Notes under the pieces: model-generated | Told to the model about the DNA's origin: nothing | The model's input: the letters and a program-made list of their open reading frames with translations, nothing else | Databases searched by the model: none | In this document: positions 37,632 through 47,900 of the stretch, in pieces | Layout: each line of letters starts with the position of its first letter | How positions within the stretch are numbered: the first letter of the stretch is position 1 | Made by a program: the position numbers and the translations under genes | From: Cymbomonas tetramitiformis | Taxonomy: Eukaryota > Chlorophyta > Pyramimonadophyceae > Pyramimonadales > Pyramimonadaceae | Assembly (NCBI GenBank): GCA_001247695.2 | Contig: LGRX02031403.1 | Span: 92,338 to 156,337, forward strand | Direction: 5' to 3' | Length of the DNA: 64,000 bases

Positions 37632-37945
37632 ACCGGCAGGTACACGGTATTTAGGAGTGCCACTACACTTTTCCTAGTGCCCACCTGCCATGTCCACATA
37701 TGCACCGGACTCTCCGCGTGCCCGCACCCGCAACGAGCGCAGTTCTCTGCGACGGACGCTAAGGCCGCCGTGAGACTGTGAATCACCTGGGACCCGAGGA
37801 CTCTGTCATCGTCCGAGACTCTCGCCTTCAGGCATTGCCTGATCTGACTGGTCGGATGCACGCACCCAGCGACCTGACCGAGGGAGCGATACCTACGGGC
37901 GGCGTCGTAAAACAGGCGCTGGGCGTCGACCCCCCAGTTTGCCAT
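37160..37945 (-). CDS. Cys-containing segment of the Gag-like gene
   Basis: The plausible part is 37530-37935: AQRLFYDAARRYRSLGQVAGC, then ENCARCGCGHAESPVHMWTW and LPVCGFCSADVWPG. The arrangement C-x2-C-x-C-x-H...C-x2-C suggests a zinc-binding site of a type I cannot name. It connects to the upstream coiled-coil segment by a frame change at the C6 run (37930-37935). Confidence 0.5.
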   Translation of the reverse strand: MANWGVDAQRLFYDAARRYRSLGQVAGCVHPTSQIRQCLKARVSDDDRVLGSQVIHSLTAALASVAENCARCGCGHAESPVHMWTWQVGTRKSVVALLNTVYLPVCGFCSADVWPGAFDNFPVVSPPPLAAAADTPGDGGGWSLNRSTRSQTSPRRSPVSAVMEVPEARGVMILEGQEVREVRARVLAATGRVRTGMATASSPSVPSPLVAGSPDAITVVRTSSMPLRRPSEPWKRRWTDTTRTLLRIEPLLSVTVAYFWL

Positions 37946-38366
37946 TCTCGACCACGTGTTTCCGGAGGGCGGCGCAGACTTTCACTGGAAGGGAAATATA
38001 GTCCCATGAGTGCGGCGGAAGCGATGCCACGCCCGCGTGTGACTCCTCCGGCGGGCTATGAACGCCCCGGTTCTCGACGTCACAGGTGACGACGGAAGCC
38101 GGCTCTACCAGCTCATGTCCCTCTCGGGACATGGGCGTCTCCTGAACCGGAATCGACACTGCCGCTGCGGGCCCTCGAGCGTCTGACTCCACGGGCCCCG
38201 AGGGCGAAGCCTGAACCAGGGCGAGCCTTTGGACTTGTGACTCTATGACCGCCTGCAGCCTCTCCTCTAGCTGGGCCTCAGCCGACCTCCGATCTGCTGC
38301 TCGCCGCTCGTCAGCAGCTACCTGCTGAGCGACGCTCCCGTCGACAGCCAACTGCCTGGCAGTCAC
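37893..38366 (-). CDS. Coiled-coil continuation of the Gag-like gene
   Basis: TARQLAVDGSVAQQVAADER and the following Arg/Ala/Glu-rich heptads continue the coiled coil of the upstream frame. A two-base (AG) slip at about 38365 separates them. A linker and a short folded stretch (WDYISLPVKVCAALRKHV) follow. Confidence 0.5.
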   Translation of the reverse strand: MTARQLAVDGSVAQQVAADERRAADRRSAEAQLEERLQAVIESQVQRLALVQASPSGPVESDARGPAAAVSIPVQETPMSREGHELVEPASVVTCDVENRGVHSPPEESHAGVASLPPHSWDYISLPVKVCAALRKHVVENGKLGGRRPAPVLRRRP

Positions 38367-40771
38367 CTCTCCCGGGCTTCTGCGGCCAGCCGGTCTGCAG
38401 CCCAGCGCTCTTCGACAGCGCGTTGCTCGGAGGCCCTGCGTTCCTCAGCAGCGCGCTGATCGGAGACCCTGCGCTCCTCGGCAGCTCTTTGACCCTCTTG
38501 GAGTTGCCGAGACAGCTGTTCCAGGCGAGCCTCGGCAGCTGCCTCCCGAGCTTGAGACTCCTTCTGCCAGGCCTCCTTCAGCTCTTGCAGGTCCTGACTG
38601 TTCCTGCTCCAGGTGGACTCCGGGGACGACGACGTGTCCCCTGAGGAAGTCGGACCGGGGTGCGGGGCCGAGGGTGCTCGACTGGACTTCCTGGTGCGAG
38701 GCACCGGGCGACTGGGTCCGCTCGGCCTAGGCGCCTGAGTCCTAGGCCTTGGAGGTTCCGCGGGATGCTCCTCCTCCGATGAGGACGAGAGGGGAGCAAA
38801 CCGGTTTGACCAGTTCCCACCGGGGGCTGCGGTTCTCGGAGGTGCTGTACCTGACTTCCTAAGACCCCTGTGTGACTTCCGGGTGCGGCCGCTCATTTTG
38901 ACGGCAGCGACGACCGCTCTCCTTACCTCCTGGAGGTCCACTCCTCGGCGTACTATCTCCCCTGGTCTGCGGACGTTGATGACAAAGGCAGAGAATCTAC
39001 ACCTCCCGAGGGAGTTGTGGGGGTCCTCGCGCTTTTGCTGCATCAATCCCTTGGACTCGGAGACTGACTGCTGGTGGATCTGCAGGCGATAAGCGCCGTC
39101 GTCGGAGAGCCCATGGTCCTTAAACTGGAACCACATTACCCCTGACAGCGGGTGGTCTTTCCCCAGGCGCTTTAGGCCTCGACGGATGTCTTGCCACCAA
39201 GACTCCTGGTCGGAATCCAAGCCGAGGAGCTGACGTCGGATGAGGTTCCCGCTTTCGCTACTGGACGGCGGGCACTCGTTCCCTGGGACGAGTCCGAGCT
39301 GACTGGGGTCGTCCTGGGGAGTCGGCGCCACTCGCGGAGACACCTTCTGACCATCTGAGTCATCCGGTGGCTCCGGCCGGGCTCCAACCCACCAGGTGCT
39401 CCTCTCCTTGGCGAGCGTCGTTTTCTGGTGCCATGCCATGAAGCAGGGGAGAAGTCCTGTCGCGATTGACCGGCCCCTGGCCGAGAGAGTCTCCCAAAAA
39501 GAGGGTTTGGCCGAAGATTGGCCGAAAGAATTTTGACCCTTAAGTATGCAAAAAGATGTCAAAACAAGAAAAAAAAATGTTTTCTCGAAAACTGGCCGAA
39601 AGGCCTCCGGAGAGGACTTCTGCCCTGCCATGAAGGCGGCCCCAGCTCGACGTCGACTGCCCCTGCGCCACAGACCCTGTGACTGGACGACACGCCGGCG
39701 CCATGCCGCGAAAGCGGACTCGACTCGACGCCGACTGCCTCTGACAAACAGGCCCTGAAGTTGGGCGACCTGCTGGGTGACGTCCTTCCAAGCTTGGAAT
39801 GCCAGGCGCTGGAGTTCGCGCTGATGCGCTGCCCGGTCCGCTCTGGCCTTCCATGCGACCCACGCAAGCCGCGCGGTTGCGCGCTGACGAGATAGCATGG
39901 TGACTCTTGCACGTCGTTGCGCTGAGTCCAGCGCCCAAGTGCTCCATTGACGGAGGGCCAATGCGAGCATGGATTGACGTCGCTCCCCTCGCCAAGCTGG
40001 CTTGGGCCGGATGCGAGACTCGTGCTCCCGTGACTGGACGACGTCCCGCCGCTCTGAGCGCCGGACATCGTCAAACTCCCCTTCTGTAGGGGGGCTATAG
40101 TCACTGGCTCGGTAAATCTCAAAGCGCCCTGGGGCGCTGGTGAGATCCCCTTGCTCGCACTCCACGAGGGGAGAGAGGGAGGACGATACCGGTCCCGGCG
40201 CCGGCTCCTGACGGACGAGCCTACTGCCCGCACTCCTGCTGGACGCAGGGAGTGGGGAGAAGGGAGCCGCTGAGGGGTTCAGTCCCTTAGCCGAGCGGTC
40301 CGAGTCCGACTCGGTGCTGGCGCTCGCCGCCGGTGCCGGAGCTTCGGGCGACGCACGCTTCCGGCGCGCCGGCTGCCGTAGCGCCGAGCTCAATGCGAGC
40401 TCGGACACTGGCTCAGCTCCACTGACTCTCGCTGGTGAGGGGGTTCTCAGTGGTGAGGCCCTGGGGGGCTCACCAGACAACCCCGGAGGGGCCCTCAGGG
40501 GCGTGCGCGCCGGTGTAACCTCGAGGGCTTCACCGCCGTATTGGCGTGCGAGTGCACGCCGCACTCCCCTCCCCCTCTCACGGGAGCGCCAATCCCGGCT
40601 GTCCGACCTGCCAGCCGCGCCCCAGAACTCCGAAGAGCCCGGGCCGACCGACAGACCCGCAGCGCGAGATCCCGACCGACCGGACCCCACGGCTGAGCCG
40701 GGGGCGGCGCCGGCCCGACCCCCTCCACGACGACCCGACCGACCGTGGAATTCCTCTCCATCCGAGTACAT
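38363..40771 (-). CDS. Gag-like protein with Trp repeats and coiled coil, N-terminal part
   Basis: About 800 residues start at ATG 40771. The first 230 are Arg/Ser/Pro/Gly-rich and probably disordered. Residues about 265-370 hold four repeats with an A-x-x-x-W-K/R core (LAWVAWKAR, LAFQAWKDV, SAFAAWRRR), loosely like centrin-binding Sfi1 repeats. Part of this repeat is visible as DNA repeats at 39640-39760. A short AT-rich interruption (39480-39610) falls in the middle and may be an intron or insertion. After it come WWQDIRRGLKRLGKDHPLSGV and a basic linker. The last 70 residues are a coiled coil of AAEERRASEQR repeats. No pol is adjacent. It could be the gag of an element or a host cytoskeletal gene; the evidence does not decide. 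Confidence 0.5.
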   Translation of the reverse strand: MYSDGEEFHGRSGRRGGGRAGAAPGSAVGSGRSGSRAAGLSVGPGSSEFWGAAGRSDSRDWRSRERGRGVRRALARQYGGEALEVTPARTPLRAPPGLSGEPPRASPLRTPSPARVSGAEPVSELALSSALRQPARRKRASPEAPAPAASASTESDSDRSAKGLNPSAAPFSPLPASSRSAGSRLVRQEPAPGPVSSSLSPLVECEQGDLTSAPGRFEIYRASDYSPPTEGEFDDVRRSERRDVVQSREHESRIRPKPAWRGERRQSMLALALRQWSTWALDSAQRRARVTMLSRQRATARLAWVAWKARADRAAHQRELQRLAFQAWKDVTQQVAQLQGLFVRGSRRRVESAFAAWRRRVVQSQGLWRRGSRRRAGAAFMAGQKSSPEAFRPVFEKTFFFLVLTSFCILKGQNSFGQSSAKPSFWETLSARGRSIATGLLPCFMAWHQKTTLAKERSTWWVGARPEPPDDSDGQKVSPRVAPTPQDDPSQLGLVPGNECPPSSSESGNLIRRQLLGLDSDQESWWQDIRRGLKRLGKDHPLSGVMWFQFKDHGLSDDGAYRLQIHQQSVSESKGLMQQKREDPHNSLGRCRFSAFVINVRRPGEIVRRGVDLQEVRRAVVAAVKMSGRTRKSHRGLRKSGTAPPRTAAPGGNWSNRFAPLSSSSEEEHPAEPPRPRTQAPRPSGPSRPVPRTRKSSRAPSAPHPGPTSSGDTSSSPESTWSRNSQDLQELKEAWQKESQAREAAAEARLEQLSRQLQEGQRAAEERRVSDQRAAEERRASEQRAVEERWAADRLAAEARER

Positions 40772-40814
40772 TATGTGCGTGCTATGCGTGCGATCTAACT
40801 AATTGATATATGCT

Positions 40815-41127
40815 ATACGACACGCGCGGTGACCAGCACCCGCCGATCCAGAAATTCACTACTTGCGCACGAGCACAAGCAGTCACACCGGCCGAAGCGC
40901 GGCGATTTCCGGAACAGAGGGAACTAGAAAATTAAAGCCCCATTGGGAACATCACGCGCGGTATGTGCGCAAACTAATCAATCGAAAAACGCCCCACGCC
41001 ACGCGCGGCAACTAGCACCCGCTTACCCAGAAATTCACCACTTGTGCGCGAGCACAAGCAGCTTACACCGGCCGAAGCGCGGCAATTCCCGGAAAAGAGG
41101 GGACTAGAAGACTAAAACTAGAGGCAC
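40815..41127. repeat. Two direct repeats of about 130 bp upstream of the Gag-like gene
   Basis: CACGCGCGG..ACCAGCACCCGC at about 40820 recurs at about 40993, and homology includes GAGCACAAGCAG and CACCGGCCGAAGCGCGGC. They lie 50-350 bp upstream of the minus-strand start codon and may be part of its leader or an LTR. Confidence 0.75.
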
Positions 41128-42386
41128 GCGAGATCTCAAACCGACCCCGAATTTCAGCAAAAGCTACGCAAGATTTTAAAAAATTGCGCAGCGCTTCCGC
41201 CGCAAAGGGTTGAAATTGCTGAAAAACTGGAGCGATTTGGATTTCCGTAACCTGCGGAGTGCTAAATTGCGGTCCAAGACCGCGAGTGCTTATGCGTTAA
41301 GCAAAGGGTAACGCGCGCACCCCAAAAGATTTTCGCCGAGCTGAATTCCTTCACACGGACGCGGCTCCAAGCAAGGGGACCTGGAACCATCAAACGCAAC
41401 CACCGCCGCGGAGCGCAAGCACAAGCATAGGCATTCCCGATTTCGTAGAAGGGGCTAGGCTAGCTAAACTCGCAAGGCAAGGGTGCGTTCAATCAGAATT
41501 GCGCAGAAGATCAAGGAAGCAACGCAGAAAAAACGGACTAATTACCATTTTGTGGGAGTCTACACTCTTACTTCTTCTCTTCTTTACGGTTTCGGACTTA
41601 TCTTATCTCTACCGCACGAGGTATGGTTTCGGTTGGTCTACTATCGGAATTCGGTTTCGCAATTCTTTCTAGTATGCTTTTGCTTTCAGTGCATGCTTTC
41701 AATACACAATATACAGCAGTTACGGCTTTTTACTTTTATGTTACAATTCTCAGTTCAGTTCTCATCTCCGAAACTGGTTACACTTAGAGTTCTTATACAT
41801 TCAGGAACTCTTTCCATAACTCCACTGTACTGAGTACTCCGTACAACAGGCTAGGCACCTCACATCAACATCATTCTGATCGGTCCTACTGTACTCCGTA
41901 CTGAGTACTCTTGCGTTTTGTACTTAGCCGATTTTCTTGCTCTTGTGCTTGCCTCTTAGCACATACGGATACCATGTAACACCCTAATGTCACTGCAGGT
42001 GATGAGGGTCATAGTAACCCGTCACACCCTAAAATGCCACTAAATACTAGTGAACAACACTGTATTTGGCATTATAGTCATGCTGAAATCAGCACATGCA
42101 TGACTAATATTTCGGGCGACAACCCAAGAACTGTAGGGCAACATCCCAAGAATTGTACAGCTGCTTCCTATAAGGATTGCATGCTGTTTAATGAGGTATT
42201 AGGCACTTGACAACTGCCTATGGTTTTCACACTTCCTTGAGGGGGGAAGAAGGTGGAATCATGTATATACGTCACCTCATTTATATCAATGTACACATAT
42301 AATACATGTACAATATATATATATATATCACACACACACACACATCCAATTTGAAGGTTTTGTTGGTGTGGTGTTTTGTTTTTTAG
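41128..42386. other. Non-coding; possible 5' LTR remnant of gypsy copy 2
   Basis: No gene is supported. TGTAACACCCTAATGTCAC at 41975 resembles the TGTAACACCC start of many plant gypsy LTRs and lies upstream of the gag fragment. A microsatellite of AT and CA dinucleotides occupies 42309-42347. GTACTCCGTAC motifs in both orientations lie at 41825-41905. Confidence 0.4.
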
Positions 42387-42857
42387 ATGGCAGAAATACC
42401 AGCTATAGATCAAGATCAGTCTAACTGGTTCTTTGACATTCTGGGTTCTTATGATCACTTCAGCAGATTCAAAGTACCAAAATGGTTAACTGGTTATGCT
42501 GACACTCAGACCCGGTATGATCACATAGGGTACTTCGATGCCATCAGCAGAATGAAACCGGACATGAGTCGGTATAGAGATCCAGAGACAGAGCCTCAGG
42601 AACCAGATGAGGAGTATACGGAGGATCATGCTCCGCCTGTCTTTACAGATCCAGATGATGGTCAGGTCCTCTCAGCATCAGTTCCAGCAGCACTTGTTCC
42701 CAAGGTGAAAATGAATCCACCAAAGGAATACAAAGTCGGACAGGATGCAAAGGTATGGATGGAGACAGTGGACAGATATTTTCAGTTACAAAGGGAAAGT
42801 ATATGGACAGAGTACTCACATCTTGGTAGATCCAGGAGCTACATCGTCTTTCATTGA
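42387..42857 (+). CDS. gypsy Gag fragment
   Basis: The frame starts at ATG 42387. The first 110 residues are acidic and Pro-rich, followed by KMNPPKEYKVGQDAKVWMET, a typical beginning of the gypsy capsid domain. The capsid is cut short after DRYFQL, and the sequence passes within a few codons into the protease of the next frame. Most of Gag, including any zinc knuckle, has been deleted. Confidence 0.7.
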   Translation: MAEIPAIDQDQSNWFFDILGSYDHFSRFKVPKWLTGYADTQTRYDHIGYFDAISRMKPDMSRYRDPETEPQEPDEEYTEDHAPPVFTDPDDGQVLSASVPAALVPKVKMNPPKEYKVGQDAKVWMETVDRYFQLQRESIWTEYSHLGRSRSYIVFH

Positions 42858-43857
42858 CAGACAGTTCGCTGCTCAGCTTGGTATAACACCCACATATTCT
42901 TCTTCATTCTCAGTGGGATTGGCTGGAGGAAGCCAACTACCTTGCACATCCTATCCCAATGCTACATTCACGCTGGGTAAGTATAAGGACACAGAAGATT
43001 TCTATATCATTGACATGAAACCTTTCACTGTAATCTTGGGTCAAGATTGGTTGGAGAGGAGAAATCCACAATTTGACTTCCAGACCAAAAATCTGACGAT
43101 CACTAGGAAGCACTCATCAGGCTCCAGTGTTCGCACAGTATTATCCAGAGTTGAACAGACTCCAGGCTCAGATGGCCTTCCTGAAATGGAAATGGTCAGT
43201 GCCACCACCATGAGAAAGCACCTACGTCGTATTCGATCCAGTGGTTCGGCTGAAGAAGCCGTAGCTTATCTCTTCTTTCTCTCAGAGGTCGATGGTGAAC
43301 TGGTCTTCGCAGCAGCAGACTCAGACACCACTATGGAAGACCCAGAGGTCACAGCAGCACGTGATCAAATGAGGGAAGACTTTTCAGACATATTCCAGGA
43401 GGATCTTCCAGCTGGTCATAGGCCAGAACGGTTTGAAGGTGGTTATCATCGAATCAACATTGAACCTGGGCACAAGCCGCCATCGCAGCCAGTACGTACA
43501 ATTCCAGTGCCCATGATGGAAGAGCTCAAACGACAGATAATCAAATATGTCGACTTGGATATCCTTCGTCCGTCATCATCTCCATATGGATGTCATATCA
43601 TTTTCGCTCCTAAGCCAGGTGGGAAGTGGAGGATGTGCTGTGATTATCGAGCCCTTAATAACATCACAATTAAGGACACGTATCCATTGCCACCTCACGA
43701 CACCCTTCTTGAACAGCTAAAGGTGCACGATGGTTTAGCAGATTTGACTTCAATCAGTTTTTCCATCAGATCCCTATACATCCAGATGACATTCACAAAA
43801 CAGCTATTCGCACCAGATACGGTTCCTATGAGTGGACAGTTATGCCTTTCGGATTGA
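42790..43857 (+). CDS. gypsy protease and N-terminal reverse transcriptase
   Basis: The protease site reads ILVDPGATSSFID, with DPGA where DSGA/DTGA is usual; the Asp is present. The flap and C-terminal hallmark VILGQDWLERRNP follow. RT starts at about 43370 (REDFSDIF) and includes RPSSSPYGCHIIFAPKPGG, CCDYRALNNITIKDTYPLP. The frame is lost after 43740, where the first catalytic Asp block is garbled by indels. The copy cannot be active. Confidence 0.8.
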   Translation, partial: KGKVYGQSTHILVDPGATSSFIDRQFAAQLGITPTYSSSFSVGLAGGSQLPCTSYPNATFTLGKYKDTEDFYIIDMKPFTVILGQDWLERRNPQFDFQTKNLTITRKHSSGSSVRTVLSRVEQTPGSDGLPEMEMVSATTMRKHLRRIRSSGSAEEAVAYLFFLSEVDGELVFAAADSDTTMEDPEVTAARDQMREDFSDIFQEDLPAGHRPERFEGGYHRINIEPGHKPPSQPVRTIPVPMMEELKRQIIKYVDLDILRPSSSPYGCHIIFAPKPGGKWRMCCDYRALNNITIKDTYPLPPHDTLLEQLKVHDGLADLTSISFSIRSLYIQMTFTKQLFAPDTVPMSGQLCLSD

Positions 43858-44696
43858 CCAATGCTCCTGCAACAGCTCTACGTGTAGGAAATCGGGCATT
43901 CTTCGACTTCATCGATCGGTTCCTTGTCATTTTCATGGATGATACTATCGTATACAGTCCGGACTTTGACAGCCACGTGAGTCATGTCCGGAAGTTTCTC
44001 CAGCGTTGCAGAGAACACCAGTTCTTCATCAGGCCTTCCAAGGTGGAGTTGTTCGTCAGATCTATAGACTTTATCGGACATCACATCTCTGAAGCAGGCT
44101 TATCCATCATCGAAGACAGAATCCGAGCAGTCATGGCAATTCAGCCTCCAGTGTCTTATGGTCCTACCGTTGGAAAGCAGCCTCTACGCCGTATGGCTAA
44201 AGATGGCAAGTCATCCCTTCGGTCATTCTTGGGCATGGTCGGTCAATTCAGGAGATTCATACCAAAGTTCTCCAAGATTGCCGAGCCGCTCAATCGTCTC
44301 CTTAAAGATAATGCAGAGTTTGTCTGGGAATCTGAGCAGCAGCAGGCATTTGACAACCTCAAAAGTGCCATCTGCAATGCTCCAGTACTACAGCTTCCAG
44401 ATCAGAAACTGCCATCTATTATGGAGGTCGATGGATTAGGCACACACGTTGGTCAAGTGATACTCCAGGATCAAGGAAAAGGTATGAAGCCATGTGGCTA
44501 TCACAGCGTCACCGCTCTATCCGATACACAGAGACGTTGGCCTATTCCTGAGATCGAGCTATTTGCCATTGTGGAGGGCTTCCGATTCTTTCGCCACATC
44601 TTGTTGGGAGCTCCTGAGACTATTGTACGCTCAGATCATCAGCCACTGGTTTATTTCCAGTCTAAATCCACACTGAGCCCCAAGGTGGTTGGATGA
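43842..44696 (+). CDS. gypsy reverse transcriptase C-terminal half and RNase H
   Basis: MPFGLTNAPATAL and FMDDTIVYS (catalytic Asp pair) are followed by KVELFVRSIDFIGHHIS, SLRSFLGMVGQFRRFIPKF and the RNase H region. There EVDGLGTHVGQV stands where TDAS is usual, and ELFAIVEGFRFFRHIL and VRSDHQPLVYF are present. The frame ends at 44696 by a one-base change; the RNase H tail (NFRIEHISGEKNKVADALTR) follows in the frame from 44689. Confidence 0.85.
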   Translation: MPFGLTNAPATALRVGNRAFFDFIDRFLVIFMDDTIVYSPDFDSHVSHVRKFLQRCREHQFFIRPSKVELFVRSIDFIGHHISEAGLSIIEDRIRAVMAIQPPVSYGPTVGKQPLRRMAKDGKSSLRSFLGMVGQFRRFIPKFSKIAEPLNRLLKDNAEFVWESEQQQAFDNLKSAICNAPVLQLPDQKLPSIMEVDGLGTHVGQVILQDQGKGMKPCGYHSVTALSDTQRRWPIPEIELFAIVEGFRFFRHILLGAPETIVRSDHQPLVYFQSKSTLSPKVVG

Positions 44697-44950
44697 GCTC
44701 TCCGAGTACAACTTCCGAATTGAGCATATTTCTGGCGAGAAGAATAAGGTTGCAGACGCACTCACTCGTATCTCTGCACTCTTTGAACTCACTGATTGTC
44801 TGCAACACATAGACATCAGCGAAGTCATGCCATCTGCAGATCCTACATTCATTGCTCTTATATCTTCTTCATCAGTTCATCAGCTTCACGATATCATTGT
44901 ATCCGAGTATGATCGTGACACATTTGCACAAACTATATTGGCTAAGCTGA
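44689..44950 (+). CDS. gypsy RNase H tail, interrupted by LINE insertion
   Basis: LSEYNFRIEHISGEKNKVAD and the following 60 residues are the end of RNase H and the start of the integrase-side tether. The frame is not stopped at the insertion point: it continues without a break into the LINE coding sequence. Confidence 0.85.
44936..44950 (+). repeat. Target-site duplication, left copy
   Basis: TATTGGCTAAGCTGA, identical to 57859-57873. The gypsy reading frame encodes ...ILAKL at both places, proving that the 12.9 kb between are an insertion. Confidence 0.95.
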
Positions 44951-47900
44951 GGGGGGTAACGGTGGATCAAGCAGCCGTCATCCTGGGCAACCTCGTCACC
45001 CAGCGAGGCTGGGACGGCAGTGCAGCCATCGCCCGCATCCGAAAAGGAGCAAGGGACGAGACACCGGCGGACAATAAAATCCGAGAGGTACTATTTCTGG
45101 TCTCGCACGACCAGTACCTGGCCGAGCTGCTCATCAAGGACAAGCTCCTTGACTTCGGCTTCCCCACGCGGAAGGGGCTGCTGCCATCGGCGGCTGACAA
45201 ACAGGCACTCAGTTTGCGAGAAATAGCTGTCATAGACTACAGCCAGCAGCTGTTTGTAGGACACCGCAAGCGGATAGTCAGTGCCATCACGCAGAAGCTG
45301 TCCGAGGTAGCAACCCAACACAAGCAACCGCCGTATGGCGAAGACGCCTACCTCGTCTTCGAGAAGCATCTCGGGACGCCGAGGTGGGCACCATCGGACA
45401 GCACGGTGGAGTCACTGCTTCAGTGGAAGAGGAACAGTAACGACACTGTGAACTTCTACGCAATCCTCACCGAATCGGCGTACGACCTGCTGGTGGCGGC
45501 TGGTAGTTCCATCACGGTCGACGTCCACCTCCAAGACGACAAGGACACCGGCGACAAGGTCCTCATCCCGGTGAAGGTGGAGGTGGGGCGCTGGAGCCTG
45601 ATGGGTACAAAATCCAGAAACAAGCAGGCAGCGACCCCCCACCACCAGCGCCAGGAAGGTACGACCGACGAGAAGAAGCTAAGGGCGACGAGCGAGGCGG
45701 CCATACACAACGTGCAGAGGACGACGGAGGAGTGCCTGCGGCAGGTGCAACAAGCAACCGCCCAAGCCCCCCCGACGTCATCCACGACCCCTGAAACGAA
45801 GAGCCTCTTGTCCCACATCGGACACGAACTGGAACTACTTAACCAGAAGGCAGCGGCAGCGGCTGCCAGCACCGAGGCCATCGAGGCCGTGGCAGCCAAG
45901 AGGCACAACGACATCACCTCCGGGATCAGGAACTTCCACACCACCTACGAGAGCACTGGCCAGGCCATGGTGGACACGCTGGTGAGTCTCACAAACCGCC
46001 TCACCAAGGCCCCCGAAGAGGAAAAGCAGGAAGCCAGCTCGGAGGGGGGTCTGAAGAGGTGGACAGCAAAGGGCGCTGACACATCCTCCAAGGAGGAAGG
46101 CAGCACTCAGCCCTCACTGCGCGAGAAGCTCCAGTATGTGACCACGGACACACCCGAGGTCCGAAAGGCCAAGTACGACAAGTTTATGGCGGACCGTGCA
46201 GCAGAAAGTGGGGACACTCCCTACGGTGGAATCCCCTACAGGGGGGGACCTGCGCCCGGAGAGGGCCGACCAGGCAGGAGCACAGGCCTGGGTGTGAAGA
46301 AAAAGGCCATCGCCAAGATACCGAGAAAGCAGAACAAGCCAGCAGAGCCCCCAGCCAAGAGGGCCAGAGGGCAAGGGCCCCCAGCGGACATACCCACTGG
46401 GGTCCCAGCCTCTGGACAGCTAACCACGAGGAGGACCACCCGTCAATCTGCAAAGGTAACACTGACCACACCTTTACCTGCACCCCTGACACACGATCGG
46501 GAGGAGGCATACTCACTGTGCAAAGGGGGGCCTACTGAAACAGACATCTATGAGCAGCGGAGACACCCCATAAGTGCAAACAAGAGACCGGACCCCCAAC
46601 ATAAGGTACCCACGATGAAACCCACACCTCTGTCTGAACTGGTGATCACTGCATCAAGGGGCACCCGAATACCAAGCAGGAACGGGGGGTGCCATCGAGC
46701 AGGGGGAAGACACACCACCGAGACCCTGGAGGAAGTGGAGACCCTGCCGGCAGGCCATGCTGTCGCCAGAAATACAGAAAACATAGACAGTAACAATCCT
46801 AGACTAGACAGCCTAGAAACTGTATTATTATTATTGAGCCACCCTATTCATACCATGCCCTGCCATGCCACTGAACTTCACAAGGGGCCTAGGACACGAG
46901 CCCACGAAGCACAGCATAACCACCCAGCATGGGGACTGGGCTCGGATCGGAACTCAATACACCCCTGTAGGGCACACCCCGCCCACCTCACAGTACATAA
47001 TAAGGTGGGAGCACCGGAAGCCAAACTCCCACACCCCCGCTGCGACAACTGTAACAAGTTAACAAAGGAAAGCAACCGACATATAAGGCACACCATGCAC
47101 CCAGACATGTCTAATATACTTAACTGCAGCTACTACGCTGACCCCCATGCCCATAAAGGTGCTACTATGCCTACCTCCGAGCACAGGCGAAATGGCCATA
47201 CCATATTCAGCGAGAATGGCCACACCATATGCAATTATAACGTCCCCAATGATAACCACGAAGATAAAAAAATTAACATGAGCTTAAACCACTTTTCACA
47301 CCACATAACTGGCAACCCCAGCAATAATGGTATGAACCCTACAGTAACCCTAAGAGGGACGGCCACAAATGGCCACACAGCACCCGACGGGTGGGAAGGG
47401 TTGACGAAAAATTTTGTAGGATGGCTCAACAGAGCAAGGGAAAGCGATGTGCGAAATGTCAGGACCGACCGCCAACCTTCGACCACAAGCGAATTCCTAA
47501 AACTGCTCTACGTAAAAATGATAAATTTCGCAGAACATTCCGAAACCCCCCGAAATTTTGGCACACCAACGGGACGACATATACCAGAGGGGGCCCACCA
47601 AGAAAGAGATGTCAAGGGCGTTACAACAGGGGCTTTAGGGCAGTGTAACGCTGTAACGGTTAACTCGACGGCAACACAAGCACAGTGGACGCAACGAAAA
47701 CGGGTGAGGGGGGGTAGAAACAAGCACCCCGACCAGAAACCATGCCAAACAAGCAGAGGCAAGCTACATGAGCCCCCACCCTGCAAACCAAAGGGCCCCC
47801 ACCACGATATAAGCACCAACCCTACTGAAACCCTACCAAATAATGGTACAACCGACTCCACACAGGCCAGCAGAATGATAGGAACGCCGAAAAACTTTGG

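Larger units (their letters stand above)
42387..44950 (+). mobile_element. Decayed Ty3/gypsy element, left part
   Basis: Gag remnant, protease, RT and RNase H follow in order on the plus strand with several frame changes. The element is then interrupted by the LINE at 44951-57858 and resumes with the integrase at 57874. It differs from the minus-strand gypsy at 18-24 kb in sequence and lacks methyltransferase domains in what remains. Confidence 0.85.

Noticed and set aside
41483..41833. 116-aa plus-strand frame with hydrophobic residues
   Set aside because: AT-rich DNA, no conserved motif and no support from neighbours; it probably lies in a decayed LTR or leader region.
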